From NCBI GenBank assembly GCA_001626655.1, contig LUOC01000152.1, positions 1 to 9,873 on the forward strand: a DNA stretch of 9,873 bases. Direction: 5' to 3'. The notes beneath the pieces were generated by a model. That model worked only from the letters and a program-made list of their open reading frames with translations. It ran no database searches and was not told the DNA's origin. Positions 1-6,996 of the stretch are shown here, in pieces; position 1 is the stretch's first letter; each line of letters opens with the position of its first letter. The position numbers were made by a program, and so were the translations under genes. The stretch comes from Fidelibacterota bacterium REDSEA-S14_B6 (GTDB lineage Bacteria; Fidelibacterota; Marinisomatia; Marinisomatales; S15-B10).

Positions 1-357
1 GAGATCGGACAGGAGACCGGCGATGTTACCGTCGTTATGGCGTTCAACGTGCTTGGAAACGAAGTCCGGCGGCACTTCAATATCGCAGTCCAGAAAGATC
101 AGAAGCTCTCCCTGCGCGGCCCGAAGACCGCTGTTCCTCGTGGCGGAACGGCCCCGGTTTGTTTCATGATGTATGATCTTGCAGCTGTCAGCCCACGATT
201 CACGGTCGATCACGCTCGACGTGGAATCGGTGGAGGCGTCATTAACAACGATGATTTCTCGCTCCGCCTCAGGATAGTCTTGATCAAGAAGAGGGGGGAG
301 TGTTACGGAGAGGATGTCGGCCGCGTTGAAAGCGGAAACGATGACGGAAACCTTCAT
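1..357 (-). CDS. Family 2 glycosyltransferase, N-terminal part (cut by left edge)
   Basis: The visible part is the first 119 residues of a GT-A fold family 2 glycosyltransferase; the gene continues beyond position 1. The start is the ATG at 357-355. The protein opens with MKVSVIVSAFN, the usual first beta strand of the family. A nucleotide-binding VVNDASTDST stretch follows at about residues 37-46, then NRG at 67-69 and the metal-binding DxD-type motif as FLDCD at about 88-92. Family members transfer a sugar from a nucleotide-sugar donor to a growing glycan or lipid-linked acceptor in the cytoplasm. It is the last visible gene of the operon, 15 nt after the preceding glycosyltransferase, with no strong ribosome site nearest the ATG. 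The Cys inside the DxD motif is tolerated in this variable position. Acceptor and donor specificity cannot be read from the sequence, and any C-terminal membrane segments lie outside the window. Confidence 0.93.
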   Translation of the reverse strand, partial: MKVSVIVSAFNAADILSVTLPPLLDQDYPEAEREIIVVNDASTDSTSSVIDRESWADSCKIIHHETNRGRSATRNSGLRAAQGELLIFLDCDIEVPPDFVSKHVERHNDGNIAGLLSDL

Positions 358-372
358 CTTACCGATGGGCGC

Positions 373-1410
373 CTACCTCGAGAAAACATTGTGGTAGACG
401 TCGGATGTCATCTTGGCCACCTGCTTCCAGAGAAAATTCCGCTCGATGTGCATTTTCAGTCTGTTGTCCTTGGGGGCGTTCAACGCTTGCTCGATTCCGG
501 TGCGAATCTCCTCCACCGAATAGGGGTCTACATAGTGAGCCATATCTTCAAAGTAATCCTTCGTTCCGCCGTAAGGCGTGATGACAATCTGTGCTCCGGC
601 AAGACCAGCCTCAAGTGCCGCTATCCCCGGAGTTTCATAACGTGCCGGCAGTGCAAACACCTTCGCCGCGGCGTAAGCTGAAGCCAAAAGTTCAGAGTCG
701 TGATCAATCCCCTCAATGATGAAAAGATTCCTGTTCTTTTTCGCTTCGTCGAGACACTGCGTCCCTTCCGGCGTGTCGCTAACCTTTCCGATCACAACCG
801 CAGGATGGTCAATTGAGGCAAGAGCTTCGATGAGAGCAAGCGTATTCTTTCTTTCAACACCGATGTGTCCAACATTGAGAATGAAATCGGTGACGCCGTA
901 CTCTTGTTCAAACAGGGAAGGATCGCCGTACAGGAACCGCTCTTCCACGCCGTTCGGAATGAAGTGGAGATTCTCTCTTGGTATCATCACTCCTTGGGCG
1001 AGGAGGTTCAGCTCTGAGCTTGTATTGGGTAGAACGGCGGCGGACCAACGACAAATGTCTCTGGTGAAGCCGTAATCTGACCAGAGCCCGGGAGCAATCT
1101 TCCGTGCGATCCTGTCAGCTCTGAGCGTCCACCGTATCACCGCCGGAGAACGGCGGGTGAAGAAAATGGGGCTCGTGACGAACGGTTGTCCGACACTCTT
1201 CAGGTGTCGAGCAAGGTCATAGACAGCAAAGTTTGCGGCGAAGAGATGGTAGAGATCAGCCTCACTGTGCGTTGGCGAATCGTCCCACGCCTCATGGAGG
1301 GCCACGTCATGCCCCAACGCTTCCAGATGCTTCTTCGTTTGAAGTATCTGAGTTCGAGGGCCTCCGTGCTTGACATTTACGGTGTGATAACTGGCGAGGA
1401 CGATTCTCAC
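373..1410 (-). CDS. Family 4 (GT-B) glycosyltransferase
   Basis: This 345-residue protein has the layout of a retaining GT4 glycosyltransferase. An N-terminal Rossmann half opens with MRIVLASYHT and the glycine loop HGGPRT at about residues 15-20. After the linker IPNGVE (151-156) comes the C-terminal donor-binding half, which starts at FILNVGHIG. Basic residues R187 and K188 sit where GT4 enzymes contact the donor phosphates. The signature E-x7-E is seen as E259 and E267 in the segment ARYETPGIAALEAG. The start is GTG at 1410-1408 and overlaps the TGA stop of the upstream deacetylase gene (GTGA arrangement), so reinitiation is likely. The family moves a sugar from a nucleotide-sugar donor onto a lipid-linked or polysaccharide acceptor at the cytoplasmic face of the membrane. 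Donor and acceptor are not predictable from the sequence alone. Confidence 0.93.
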   Translation of the reverse strand: MRIVLASYHTVNVKHGGPRTQILQTKKHLEALGHDVALHEAWDDSPTHSEADLYHLFAANFAVYDLARHLKSVGQPFVTSPIFFTRRSPAVIRWTLRADRIARKIAPGLWSDYGFTRDICRWSAAVLPNTSSELNLLAQGVMIPRENLHFIPNGVEERFLYGDPSLFEQEYGVTDFILNVGHIGVERKNTLALIEALASIDHPAVVIGKVSDTPEGTQCLDEAKKNRNLFIIEGIDHDSELLASAYAAAKVFALPARYETPGIAALEAGLAGAQIVITPYGGTKDYFEDMAHYVDPYSVEEIRTGIEQALNAPKDNRLKMHIERNFLWKQVAKMTSDVYHNVFSR

Positions 1411-2960
1411 AGCTTGTATTTCCAGTAGATGTGGAGAATATCGTTGAGAACCATCTTATAATTCAAGCGGTGTCGCACAGATATGTTGGGCGCCAGAGGC
1501 GGTGATTCCTTGGCAGCTGTCCATTCAATTTCGTTGAGCGGCCGTTCCCCGGACTCAAGGCGGCCAGAATAGGCCTGATCGGGCCGTGCCATTTGGAGGT
1601 GGATTCCGTTAGGAACGTCATTAACAGACAGATGGAGTCGCTCTTTTTCCAACCTTGCCGACCATTCCGTCGCACACCTTCTTTTCCACCAATCGGCGTA
1701 GCGCCCCATGGTTGTTACGGGGATGTTTCGATTTCGCACATTCTCGAAGAGCAAGCTGAGCGCCTCGAGATCGGAGTTGGCCGGATGGTCATAGAAGAAG
1801 AGAGGAAGCCTGCTGGTGAGATGATTTTCAATCACAGTTTCATAGTATCCGACCATGTCGTCGGTAGAGTGGCGGGCATTTCGCAGGGCGCCGGTAGAGA
1901 TGGGGTGGACGGGCACCTGAAGGACCGAACTGAACCGATCGTTGAGTGAAGGAGAGAAGGGGAGATTATCGTAATCAAGGGCAAACTCAGAGGAGTAGCC
2001 GAAGCCGTGATGCTCAACAGCATTTGCAAGGGAGGAGTGCCATTCCCCGAATGGTGAAGCGAAGCCGTTCGGACGAATTTCTCCTTTCTTCAAGAGTGAC
2101 TTGCCCTTCCGCACGTCGTGCTCGTTCTGTGAGTACTTTTTTGAAATGCGGTGCCTGTAGCAGTGAAGCCCGATTTCTTGTCCCTCCAAGGCGCCGAATC
2201 GGTCGATCCACGGCTCACAGCTTTTAGTTTCTACGAACCATGTGGCAGAGATTTCGTGCTTCGAGCAAAGATCATAAAGTTTGTTGATATCCTCCTTTGA
2301 GGCAAAATCGGTGTCCACTCTGAAATTGAAAAGTGATTCAGCACCATCGGGGAATGGCGAGAGAGAAATGAAAGGGAGGTTTCGATGCCAGAACAGCTGT
2401 TGGAGAGAATGCTCGACGAGCTCCCGAATGGTCCGTTTCGATACGCTTGCCACACGCTCAGACGGGAGCCACGGTCCCTGCGATGGGAAATTTCTCCGGA
2501 CGGATGCCGTTGACAAAAGGGCACCGATGATCCCACCGGGAAGTATGATAGCTTCGCCGTCGCCAACCGATCTCCGCTCGATCAATCGCTTACCGTGCTT
2601 CTCCCGCCCCAGTGTCGCGCCGGACGGAATATTCAGCCGTCTCCCGACAAATCCTGGCGATACGGAGTCGCACAGGGGATCATCTGTTGTCTCGATGTAA
2701 TCGACAAAATGACCACTGCTGTTGCTGTCGAAGATGCCGTCGGCACCGTCGGTCTCCATCAGCAATGCACCCCCGTTTTTCGCGAAGTGCAGGAGGGATT
2801 CGGCGATCGCTGTTCCCGGCCTCTCCGAAACGATGATGCAGGCGTAATTCTCCGGACTCCAAGCTGTTCCGGCGGTCAGCTCTTCGAATGGGGGTGCAAT
2901 CTGCTCAAGTAAAATACGCCACGCCGGAGTGAGGTGCGTAATGCCGACGGTAAGCCTCAT
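1407..2960 (-). CDS. NodB-type polysaccharide deacetylase with extra N- and C-terminal regions
   Basis: The 517-residue protein carries a NodB-like carbohydrate esterase core at about residues 205-430. Motif 1 is RVDTD (214-218), with D216 and D218 as likely catalytic base and metal ligand. Motif 2 is HCYRH (266-270), the H-x3-H zinc pair. A motif 3 equivalent, ASPFGEW (301-307), lacks the usual leading Arg. FYDHP lies at about 389-393. Residues 1-200 form a separate region whose segment YACIIVSERPG to GGALLMETDG resembles a class I glutamine-amidotransferase/ThuA-like fold; this is inference from pattern only. The last 85 residues are not recognised. No signal peptide is seen, so it may act in the cytoplasm. 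The ATG at 2960-2958 follows an AAGGTG ribosome site (2971-2966) and overlaps the flippase stop by one base (TGATG). It probably removes acetyl groups from an amino sugar of the glycan made by this operon, but the substrate is unproven. Confidence 0.85.
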   Translation of the reverse strand: MRLTVGITHLTPAWRILLEQIAPPFEELTAGTAWSPENYACIIVSERPGTAIAESLLHFAKNGGALLMETDGADGIFDSNSSGHFVDYIETTDDPLCDSVSPGFVGRRLNIPSGATLGREKHGKRLIERRSVGDGEAIILPGGIIGALLSTASVRRNFPSQGPWLPSERVASVSKRTIRELVEHSLQQLFWHRNLPFISLSPFPDGAESLFNFRVDTDFASKEDINKLYDLCSKHEISATWFVETKSCEPWIDRFGALEGQEIGLHCYRHRISKKYSQNEHDVRKGKSLLKKGEIRPNGFASPFGEWHSSLANAVEHHGFGYSSEFALDYDNLPFSPSLNDRFSSVLQVPVHPISTGALRNARHSTDDMVGYYETVIENHLTSRLPLFFYDHPANSDLEALSLLFENVRNRNIPVTTMGRYADWWKRRCATEWSARLEKERLHLSVNDVPNGIHLQMARPDQAYSGRLESGERPLNEIEWTAAKESPPLAPNISVRHRLNYKMVLNDILHIYWKYKL

Positions 2961-4351
2961 CAGAACACCTTCATGACGTAGGCTCTGTCTTCTTGCGTGA
3001 TGCCGGCCGCAAGATAAAGAATCAAAGGCGTGATAGTGATTGCCAGAATGAAAGAGAGTAGGGGGAAAAGAGAATAAAGCAGTGCTAGAGCCGTCATCAC
3101 TGCGAGCCCCGAAACTATCGGCAGGAACACAGCCCTTCCCACGGGAAACTCAACAAACGTCTGGATTTCTCTCAGCATCACAAGGAAGGAGACCAACTGA
3201 AACATGACGAGCCCGATGGCGGCGAGGTGCGATGAAGGGATCGGCCCCGGCAGTAGCATAATCCCGAAGAAACCCGCCCCGCCCAGCAAGAGAGAGTTAA
3301 GGTAGACCTTCTCCCTTCCGGCGCCAATCAGTGTAAATGTACAGACGGAGTTGATCACGGAGCAGACAAAGTATAAGGAAAGAAGTTGAAATATCACCGT
3401 CGACTCTACGAAGTCATTTCCAAAGAGAAAAGGGAGGAGATGCCTGCTCGACAAGACTGCAACGATGGCGGCGTAGATGGATGCAACGGCCATCAGTTTC
3501 ATTGTCCTCGAAAAGTAGACAGAAAGTCCGGAGGGGTCGCTCTTTAGCACAGAAGTGATGGCCGGGAAGAAGAGGGTGTAGAACACCCTGTCCAAAACGA
3601 GCATCAGCACAATCACTCGGAAGGCGATGTTGAACAGTCCCCCAGCTTCAGGATCGGTCATGCCGAGGTATACGGCGGGAAACTGCGTAACCCCTTGAGC
3701 GATCAATCCTGCCACTCCCAACGGCCATGCCGTCTTGAGGAGTTCGGCTGAAGTTGGTCTGCTAGGCGCCTCTTGCTGATCAGTAGTTTTGAGCTGCCTC
3801 CAGAGATAGCTCCCCTGAGCGATGACACCAGCGACCCACCCCGCCGGGACAAGAAGGAGGGATGACTCTTGTCGCACAAAAAGCACCAGCCAGAGAAGAT
3901 AGACAGAAGCAGCCACTATTCTCCCAGTCGCCAGTACCGTCATCTTCTTCAGCCCTTGAAAGACCCACTCGATCACTAATGAGGAAGGGAACAGAGCCAG
4001 AAGATAGATGAGCGTAAGGTTGCGGAGGGAAGTGTTGGTGAAAATGAGAAAGAGGACGGCGCCGCAGACAATGAATACAGCCGACGCCAACGCCGCCCGA
4101 GTGATACAGATTTGTCTTACTAGTCCTCTTGATGCGCTGTTTCTCCCGGCGACTTCCCGTGTTCCCAGGATTGGCAATCCTGCCTCGGCGACGATGGTTC
4201 CATAAGTCAAGATTCCCATCCCGGCGGCGAGCAGGCCCAACGCCTCCGGGCCGACAGTCCTTGCGAGAAACGCCACTGCCACAAATCCAAGGAGGCGGCC
4301 GGCAGCATCGGCGCCGACAATTGAAAACAAATTGGTAATGGTGCGGTTCAT
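2960..4351 (-). CDS. Wzx-type polysaccharide flippase (PST family), copy 2
   Basis: This 463-residue, very hydrophobic integral membrane protein belongs to the MOP/PST flippase superfamily, whose members move undecaprenyl-linked glycan units across the inner membrane. The N-terminus MNRTITNLFSIVGADAAGRL and the following FLARTVGPEALG are typical of the first membrane helix and loop. EWVFQGLKKM (about 128-137) and PFLFGNDF (about 307-314) match positions commonly conserved in the family. About twelve or more membrane helices are evident by eye. I chose the ATG at 4351 because it overlaps the stop of the upstream glycosyltransferase (ATGA). An open frame runs 84 codons further upstream to 4603, but it reads through the upstream gene in another frame and encodes Arg/Cys/Gly-rich sequence unlike any flippase N-terminus. 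It is one of two flippases in the same operon. Its substrate is unknown. Confidence 0.92.
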   Translation of the reverse strand: MNRTITNLFSIVGADAAGRLLGFVAVAFLARTVGPEALGLLAAGMGILTYGTIVAEAGLPILGTREVAGRNSASRGLVRQICITRAALASAVFIVCGAVLFLIFTNTSLRNLTLIYLLALFPSSLVIEWVFQGLKKMTVLATGRIVAASVYLLWLVLFVRQESSLLLVPAGWVAGVIAQGSYLWRQLKTTDQQEAPSRPTSAELLKTAWPLGVAGLIAQGVTQFPAVYLGMTDPEAGGLFNIAFRVIVLMLVLDRVFYTLFFPAITSVLKSDPSGLSVYFSRTMKLMAVASIYAAIVAVLSSRHLLPFLFGNDFVESTVIFQLLSLYFVCSVINSVCTFTLIGAGREKVYLNSLLLGGAGFFGIMLLPGPIPSSHLAAIGLVMFQLVSFLVMLREIQTFVEFPVGRAVFLPIVSGLAVMTALALLYSLFPLLSFILAITITPLILYLAAGITQEDRAYVMKVF

Positions 4352-5328
4352 CCCAACAGCAGTTCTCTGAACCTCTCCTCTCGCTGTTGGATGGAAAACC
4401 TGGAAGCGGCCCACTGACGGCACGTCTCTCCGCTGAGGTTCGAATCTCCCTGAAGAACAGTTTGGACAGCAGTTACGGCCGCTCGCACATCCTCCGACGG
4501 GACAATGCTGCCGGTGCTTCCCACTGTTTCCGGGAGACCGCCCGTATCGGAGACAACCGGAATGCAGCCGCAGAGCATCGCCTCTGCGGTGGCTATCCCG
4601 CACGACTCAATTCTGCTGAGCTGAAGGTAGACAGAGGCTTGCTGATACTCTGGAAGGAGCTGGTCTCGTTCGAGCGGCGCCACTATCTGGACATTCCCCG
4701 GGACTGACGCATTCAACTCTGACAGAATCGAGGGTGTCACACCAACAATCCTGAAGCTGAATTCTCTCATCTGTTCCGCTACTTCGAGCACCAAGTCGAT
4801 CCCCTTAATGGAAATTCGCTGAGTTGTGTCGCAATGCGCAACGGTTAGAACAGCATTTTCTCGATTCTCATCCGGTTTCCAAAACTGGTGATCGAGGCCC
4901 GGCGGGCACACCTCCAGATTTGCACTCTCGCACAGCTGTTGCGCGGCTTCCTTTAGATAGTGCGACGTGGGCAACACATTGGTCGCGTTCCTGATGGCGT
5001 ATCGAACGAAGGGACGTTTCCACGCCGAGAGCATCAGGCCGTAACCGAGGCCGGGATCAGAAATGACGTCTGCACCGCCAATGATGATGACTGATTTCTT
5101 TCTGAACAGCCTTGCGAAGAACACCATGACGGCGCTGTAAGACGACGCAAACCACGCGATACCCACTTTCCTAAAGCCCATCGCCAATTTGAGTCTCCCG
5201 ATTGCTAAGATGCCCCGTGAACGAATCCATTTGACATCGCCGATCCGTTCAAGCAGTCGACGGTCATCTTCTATGAAAGATGTACGGATGGTCGAAAAGA
5301 GCAGAATCTTTTGCCTCGTAATACTCAT
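4348..5328 (-). CDS. Family 4 (GT-B) glycosyltransferase, short form
   Basis: This 326-residue protein is at the short end for GT4 glycosyltransferases, because its N-terminal half is compact. SVIIIGGADV (about 79-88) is a Rossmann-like strand and glycine turn. PTSHYLKE (120-127) and PPGLD (142-146) match the interdomain region of the family. K175 in ISIKG is the donor-phosphate lysine position. The E-x7-E signature is seen as E241 and E249 in RIESCGIATAEAM, followed by CGCIPVVSDTGGLPE. The ATG at 5328-5326 directly abuts the TGA stop of the preceding flippase, with no spacer and no visible Shine-Dalgarno site, so translation probably depends on the upstream gene. It sits between two flippase genes and probably adds one sugar to the lipid-linked glycan. 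Donor and acceptor are not predictable. Confidence 0.92.
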   Translation of the reverse strand: MSITRQKILLFSTIRTSFIEDDRRLLERIGDVKWIRSRGILAIGRLKLAMGFRKVGIAWFASSYSAVMVFFARLFRKKSVIIIGGADVISDPGLGYGLMLSAWKRPFVRYAIRNATNVLPTSHYLKEAAQQLCESANLEVCPPGLDHQFWKPDENRENAVLTVAHCDTTQRISIKGIDLVLEVAEQMREFSFRIVGVTPSILSELNASVPGNVQIVAPLERDQLLPEYQQASVYLQLSRIESCGIATAEAMLCGCIPVVSDTGGLPETVGSTGSIVPSEDVRAAVTAVQTVLQGDSNLSGETCRQWAASRFSIQQREERFRELLLG

Positions 5329-6792
5329 TCAGGGCGATTGGGCGGAAGGTTCGTGGAAGATGGAGGCGATGCTCTTAACATCCCTAATCGAAATTATCTT
5401 TAGAACGAAGAGCCCCCCGGCAAAGGAAGCGATGCCCACGAGGCGGCCCATCAGAGTATAGTCCAGAAGCTGGGCGACACCCAAGGCGGCGACCGTGGCG
5501 GTTGCCAATCTGAGGAGCCGGAACCAATCGTAAGGGACTGAGAAGAATCGTCTTGAAACGAAATAGGTCAATATTGCCATGGCGCTGTGGCCGGCGAGTG
5601 TGGCGTAGGCGGCGCCGGCCATTCCGAATTGCGGGATGAGGGCGAAGTTAACAGCTACATTTATGAGAGCGCTGATTCCGGTGATGCCGGCGATGTAGGT
5701 CGTCTTTTCCGCGAAGTAGATCCCGGGAAGGAAATTGAGGTAAGCGCCTTGGAACATGTAGGCCATCAGGATAATGGGGACAATCGACTCGGCTTCCTGA
5801 AAGGCCGGCCCGATGAGCCAGACGCCTCCTAACCTCAGTCGAATAATTTCTGGAAGGAGCAGTGTCAGAGCAGTCCATGCGAAGAATGCTACCACCATGA
5901 AATTGGTGAATACTTTGGAGAAGAGCGGTTTTGATTCCGGTCTGTCGCCGGCCTTGAGGAAAAACGGCTGCCACGCGTACTGAAATGCCGTGGTGAGGAG
6001 AAGCAAGAATATCCCCAGTTTGTATCCCGCGCTGTAGATTCCGACGGTAGCGGCGTCGGTCAGTGAAGCAAGGATGTATCGGTCGATCGATTCCATGGCG
6101 ATGGTAGCCAGTCCCGCCGGCAAGAATGGGAGACCGAACCTGAGGAGCGGTCCGACAGACGCTTTATCGAAACGGAGGCGAATTGACCTCGCCGTAGCGG
6201 CAAGTACTGCAAGAGTTGTGGCGGTAGAGGCGGCAGCAACACTGAGGAAAACTCCGTCAAGTCCCATTTCCTTCATTACCACAAAGTAGATGTTCATCCC
6301 CAGCGTGATCATGACATTCATGAATTTGATGGCGACGAAGTGTGTTGCACGGCCCTCGAGCCGGAGGAGCGCAAAAGGGACATGGCTCACTGCATCCAGA
6401 AGAAGAATCGCTGCGGCGAGCCGGAAGAGATGTCCGTAACTGTCACTCCCGAGAAGAAGCGATGAGAGAGATGTTGCTGAGAACAGAATGACGATTGACA
6501 GAATCGTACTCGTGGCGGCTCCGAGCCAAAGTGCTGTCGGGAAGAGAGAACGTTTCGCTTCGCTTCCGTTGGCATTGGAGTAATAACGCATAAATGCGGC
6601 ATCCAAGCCGTAGTGGTAGACGATGTTCATAAAGCCAAGAAAAACGTAAAGGAGCGTCGTAAGACCGTATTCCTCCGGGGAGAGGACGTTTGTAAAAAGT
6701 GGCAGGAGTAAAAAAGTGACAAGACGCGTAAGTACGTTGCCTGCGCCGTAGACGACGGTCTGTCTTGTAAGCTGTCTGATGGGTTGCGTCAC
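5329..6792 (-). CDS. Wzx-type polysaccharide flippase (MOP superfamily), copy 1
   Basis: This 487-residue polytopic membrane protein is the first gene of the glycan operon. It opens with a short polar stretch and then TVVYGAGNVLTRLVTFLLLPLFTNVLSPEEYG, summarised here as residues 12-43 and characteristic of the first helix and loop of Wzx/MurJ-like flippases. Typical family positions follow: DRYIL at about 237-241, VGIYSAGYKLG at about 250-260, and ALINVAVNFALIPQFGMAGAAYAT at about 375-398. The start is GTG at 6792-6790, supported by this N-terminal pattern. I see no convincing Shine-Dalgarno site before it. It should move a lipid-linked oligosaccharide from the cytoplasmic to the periplasmic leaflet. 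It is clearly diverged from the second flippase in the same operon (different N-termini and lengths), so this is not a recent tandem duplication. Confidence 0.93.
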   Translation of the reverse strand: MTQPIRQLTRQTVVYGAGNVLTRLVTFLLLPLFTNVLSPEEYGLTTLLYVFLGFMNIVYHYGLDAAFMRYYSNANGSEAKRSLFPTALWLGAATSTILSIVILFSATSLSSLLLGSDSYGHLFRLAAAILLLDAVSHVPFALLRLEGRATHFVAIKFMNVMITLGMNIYFVVMKEMGLDGVFLSVAAASTATTLAVLAATARSIRLRFDKASVGPLLRFGLPFLPAGLATIAMESIDRYILASLTDAATVGIYSAGYKLGIFLLLLTTAFQYAWQPFFLKAGDRPESKPLFSKVFTNFMVVAFFAWTALTLLLPEIIRLRLGGVWLIGPAFQEAESIVPIILMAYMFQGAYLNFLPGIYFAEKTTYIAGITGISALINVAVNFALIPQFGMAGAAYATLAGHSAMAILTYFVSRRFFSVPYDWFRLLRLATATVAALGVAQLLDYTLMGRLVGIASFAGGLFVLKIISIRDVKSIASIFHEPSAQSP

Positions 6793-6996
6793 GGTTGAGT
6801 TAGAGGGAGCCGTTCTCTCTGTACGGTGGAGTGAATTTGATACGAAGTCCCGTTGAAGGTGGTTCCAAGGAGGTAATATACAGGGAGGAACTCCATCGGG
6901 ACAACCAACTCCCTTATGGAAATCTGTCCGTTTTCCTATGGGCGAGGAGTAAGAATTGCCTATTTTTTGAGCGCATTTGCGAATGGAAATTGTCCA
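6793..6996. other. Divergent intergenic region between glycan operon and eno
   Basis: This 204-nt spacer separates the start codons of the minus-strand flippase and the plus-strand enolase, so it should hold promoters for both directions. A candidate minus-strand promoter is listed separately. For the plus strand I see only weak candidates: TTGAAG (6853-6858) and TAATAT (6874-6879) are just 15 bp apart, too close for a standard promoter. An AAGGAGGT ribosome-site look-alike lies at 6867-6874 with no start codon at a usable distance. A short inverted repeat, GGAG-GAA-CTCC, lies at 6884-6894. The frame of enolase stays open upstream to an ATG at 6916, but the translation there does not resemble enolase. 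Confidence 0.6.
6875..6904 (-). promoter_or_regulatory. Possible sigma-70-like promoter for glycan operon
   Basis: Read on the minus strand, TTGTCC (6904-6899) matches four of six consensus -35 bases and TATATT (6880-6875) matches five of six -10 bases, with an 18-bp spacer. Transcription would start near 6868 and give a leader of about 75 nt before the GTG at 6792. It is the best candidate in the spacer, but such matches occur by chance and no experiment supports it. Confidence 0.3.

Noticed and set aside
37..681. Plus-strand open frame of 214 codons opposite the GT2 and GT4 genes
   Set aside because: It is antisense to two well-recognised glycosyltransferases and has no recognisable domain.
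2281..2700. Plus-strand open frame of 139 codons opposite the deacetylase
   Set aside because: It is a shadow of the NodB-domain gene, with no family features and no ribosome site.
4352..4603. 84-codon N-terminal extension of the second flippase
   Set aside because: It overlaps the upstream glycosyltransferase in another frame, encodes Arg/Cys/Gly-rich sequence, and the ATG at 4351 gives a standard flippase N-terminus with an ATGA overlap.
6916..6996. Upstream in-frame start for enolase at ATG 6916
   Set aside because: The 27 added residues do not resemble any enolase N-terminus and lack a ribosome site at proper spacing. GTG 6997 aligns exactly with the family start.
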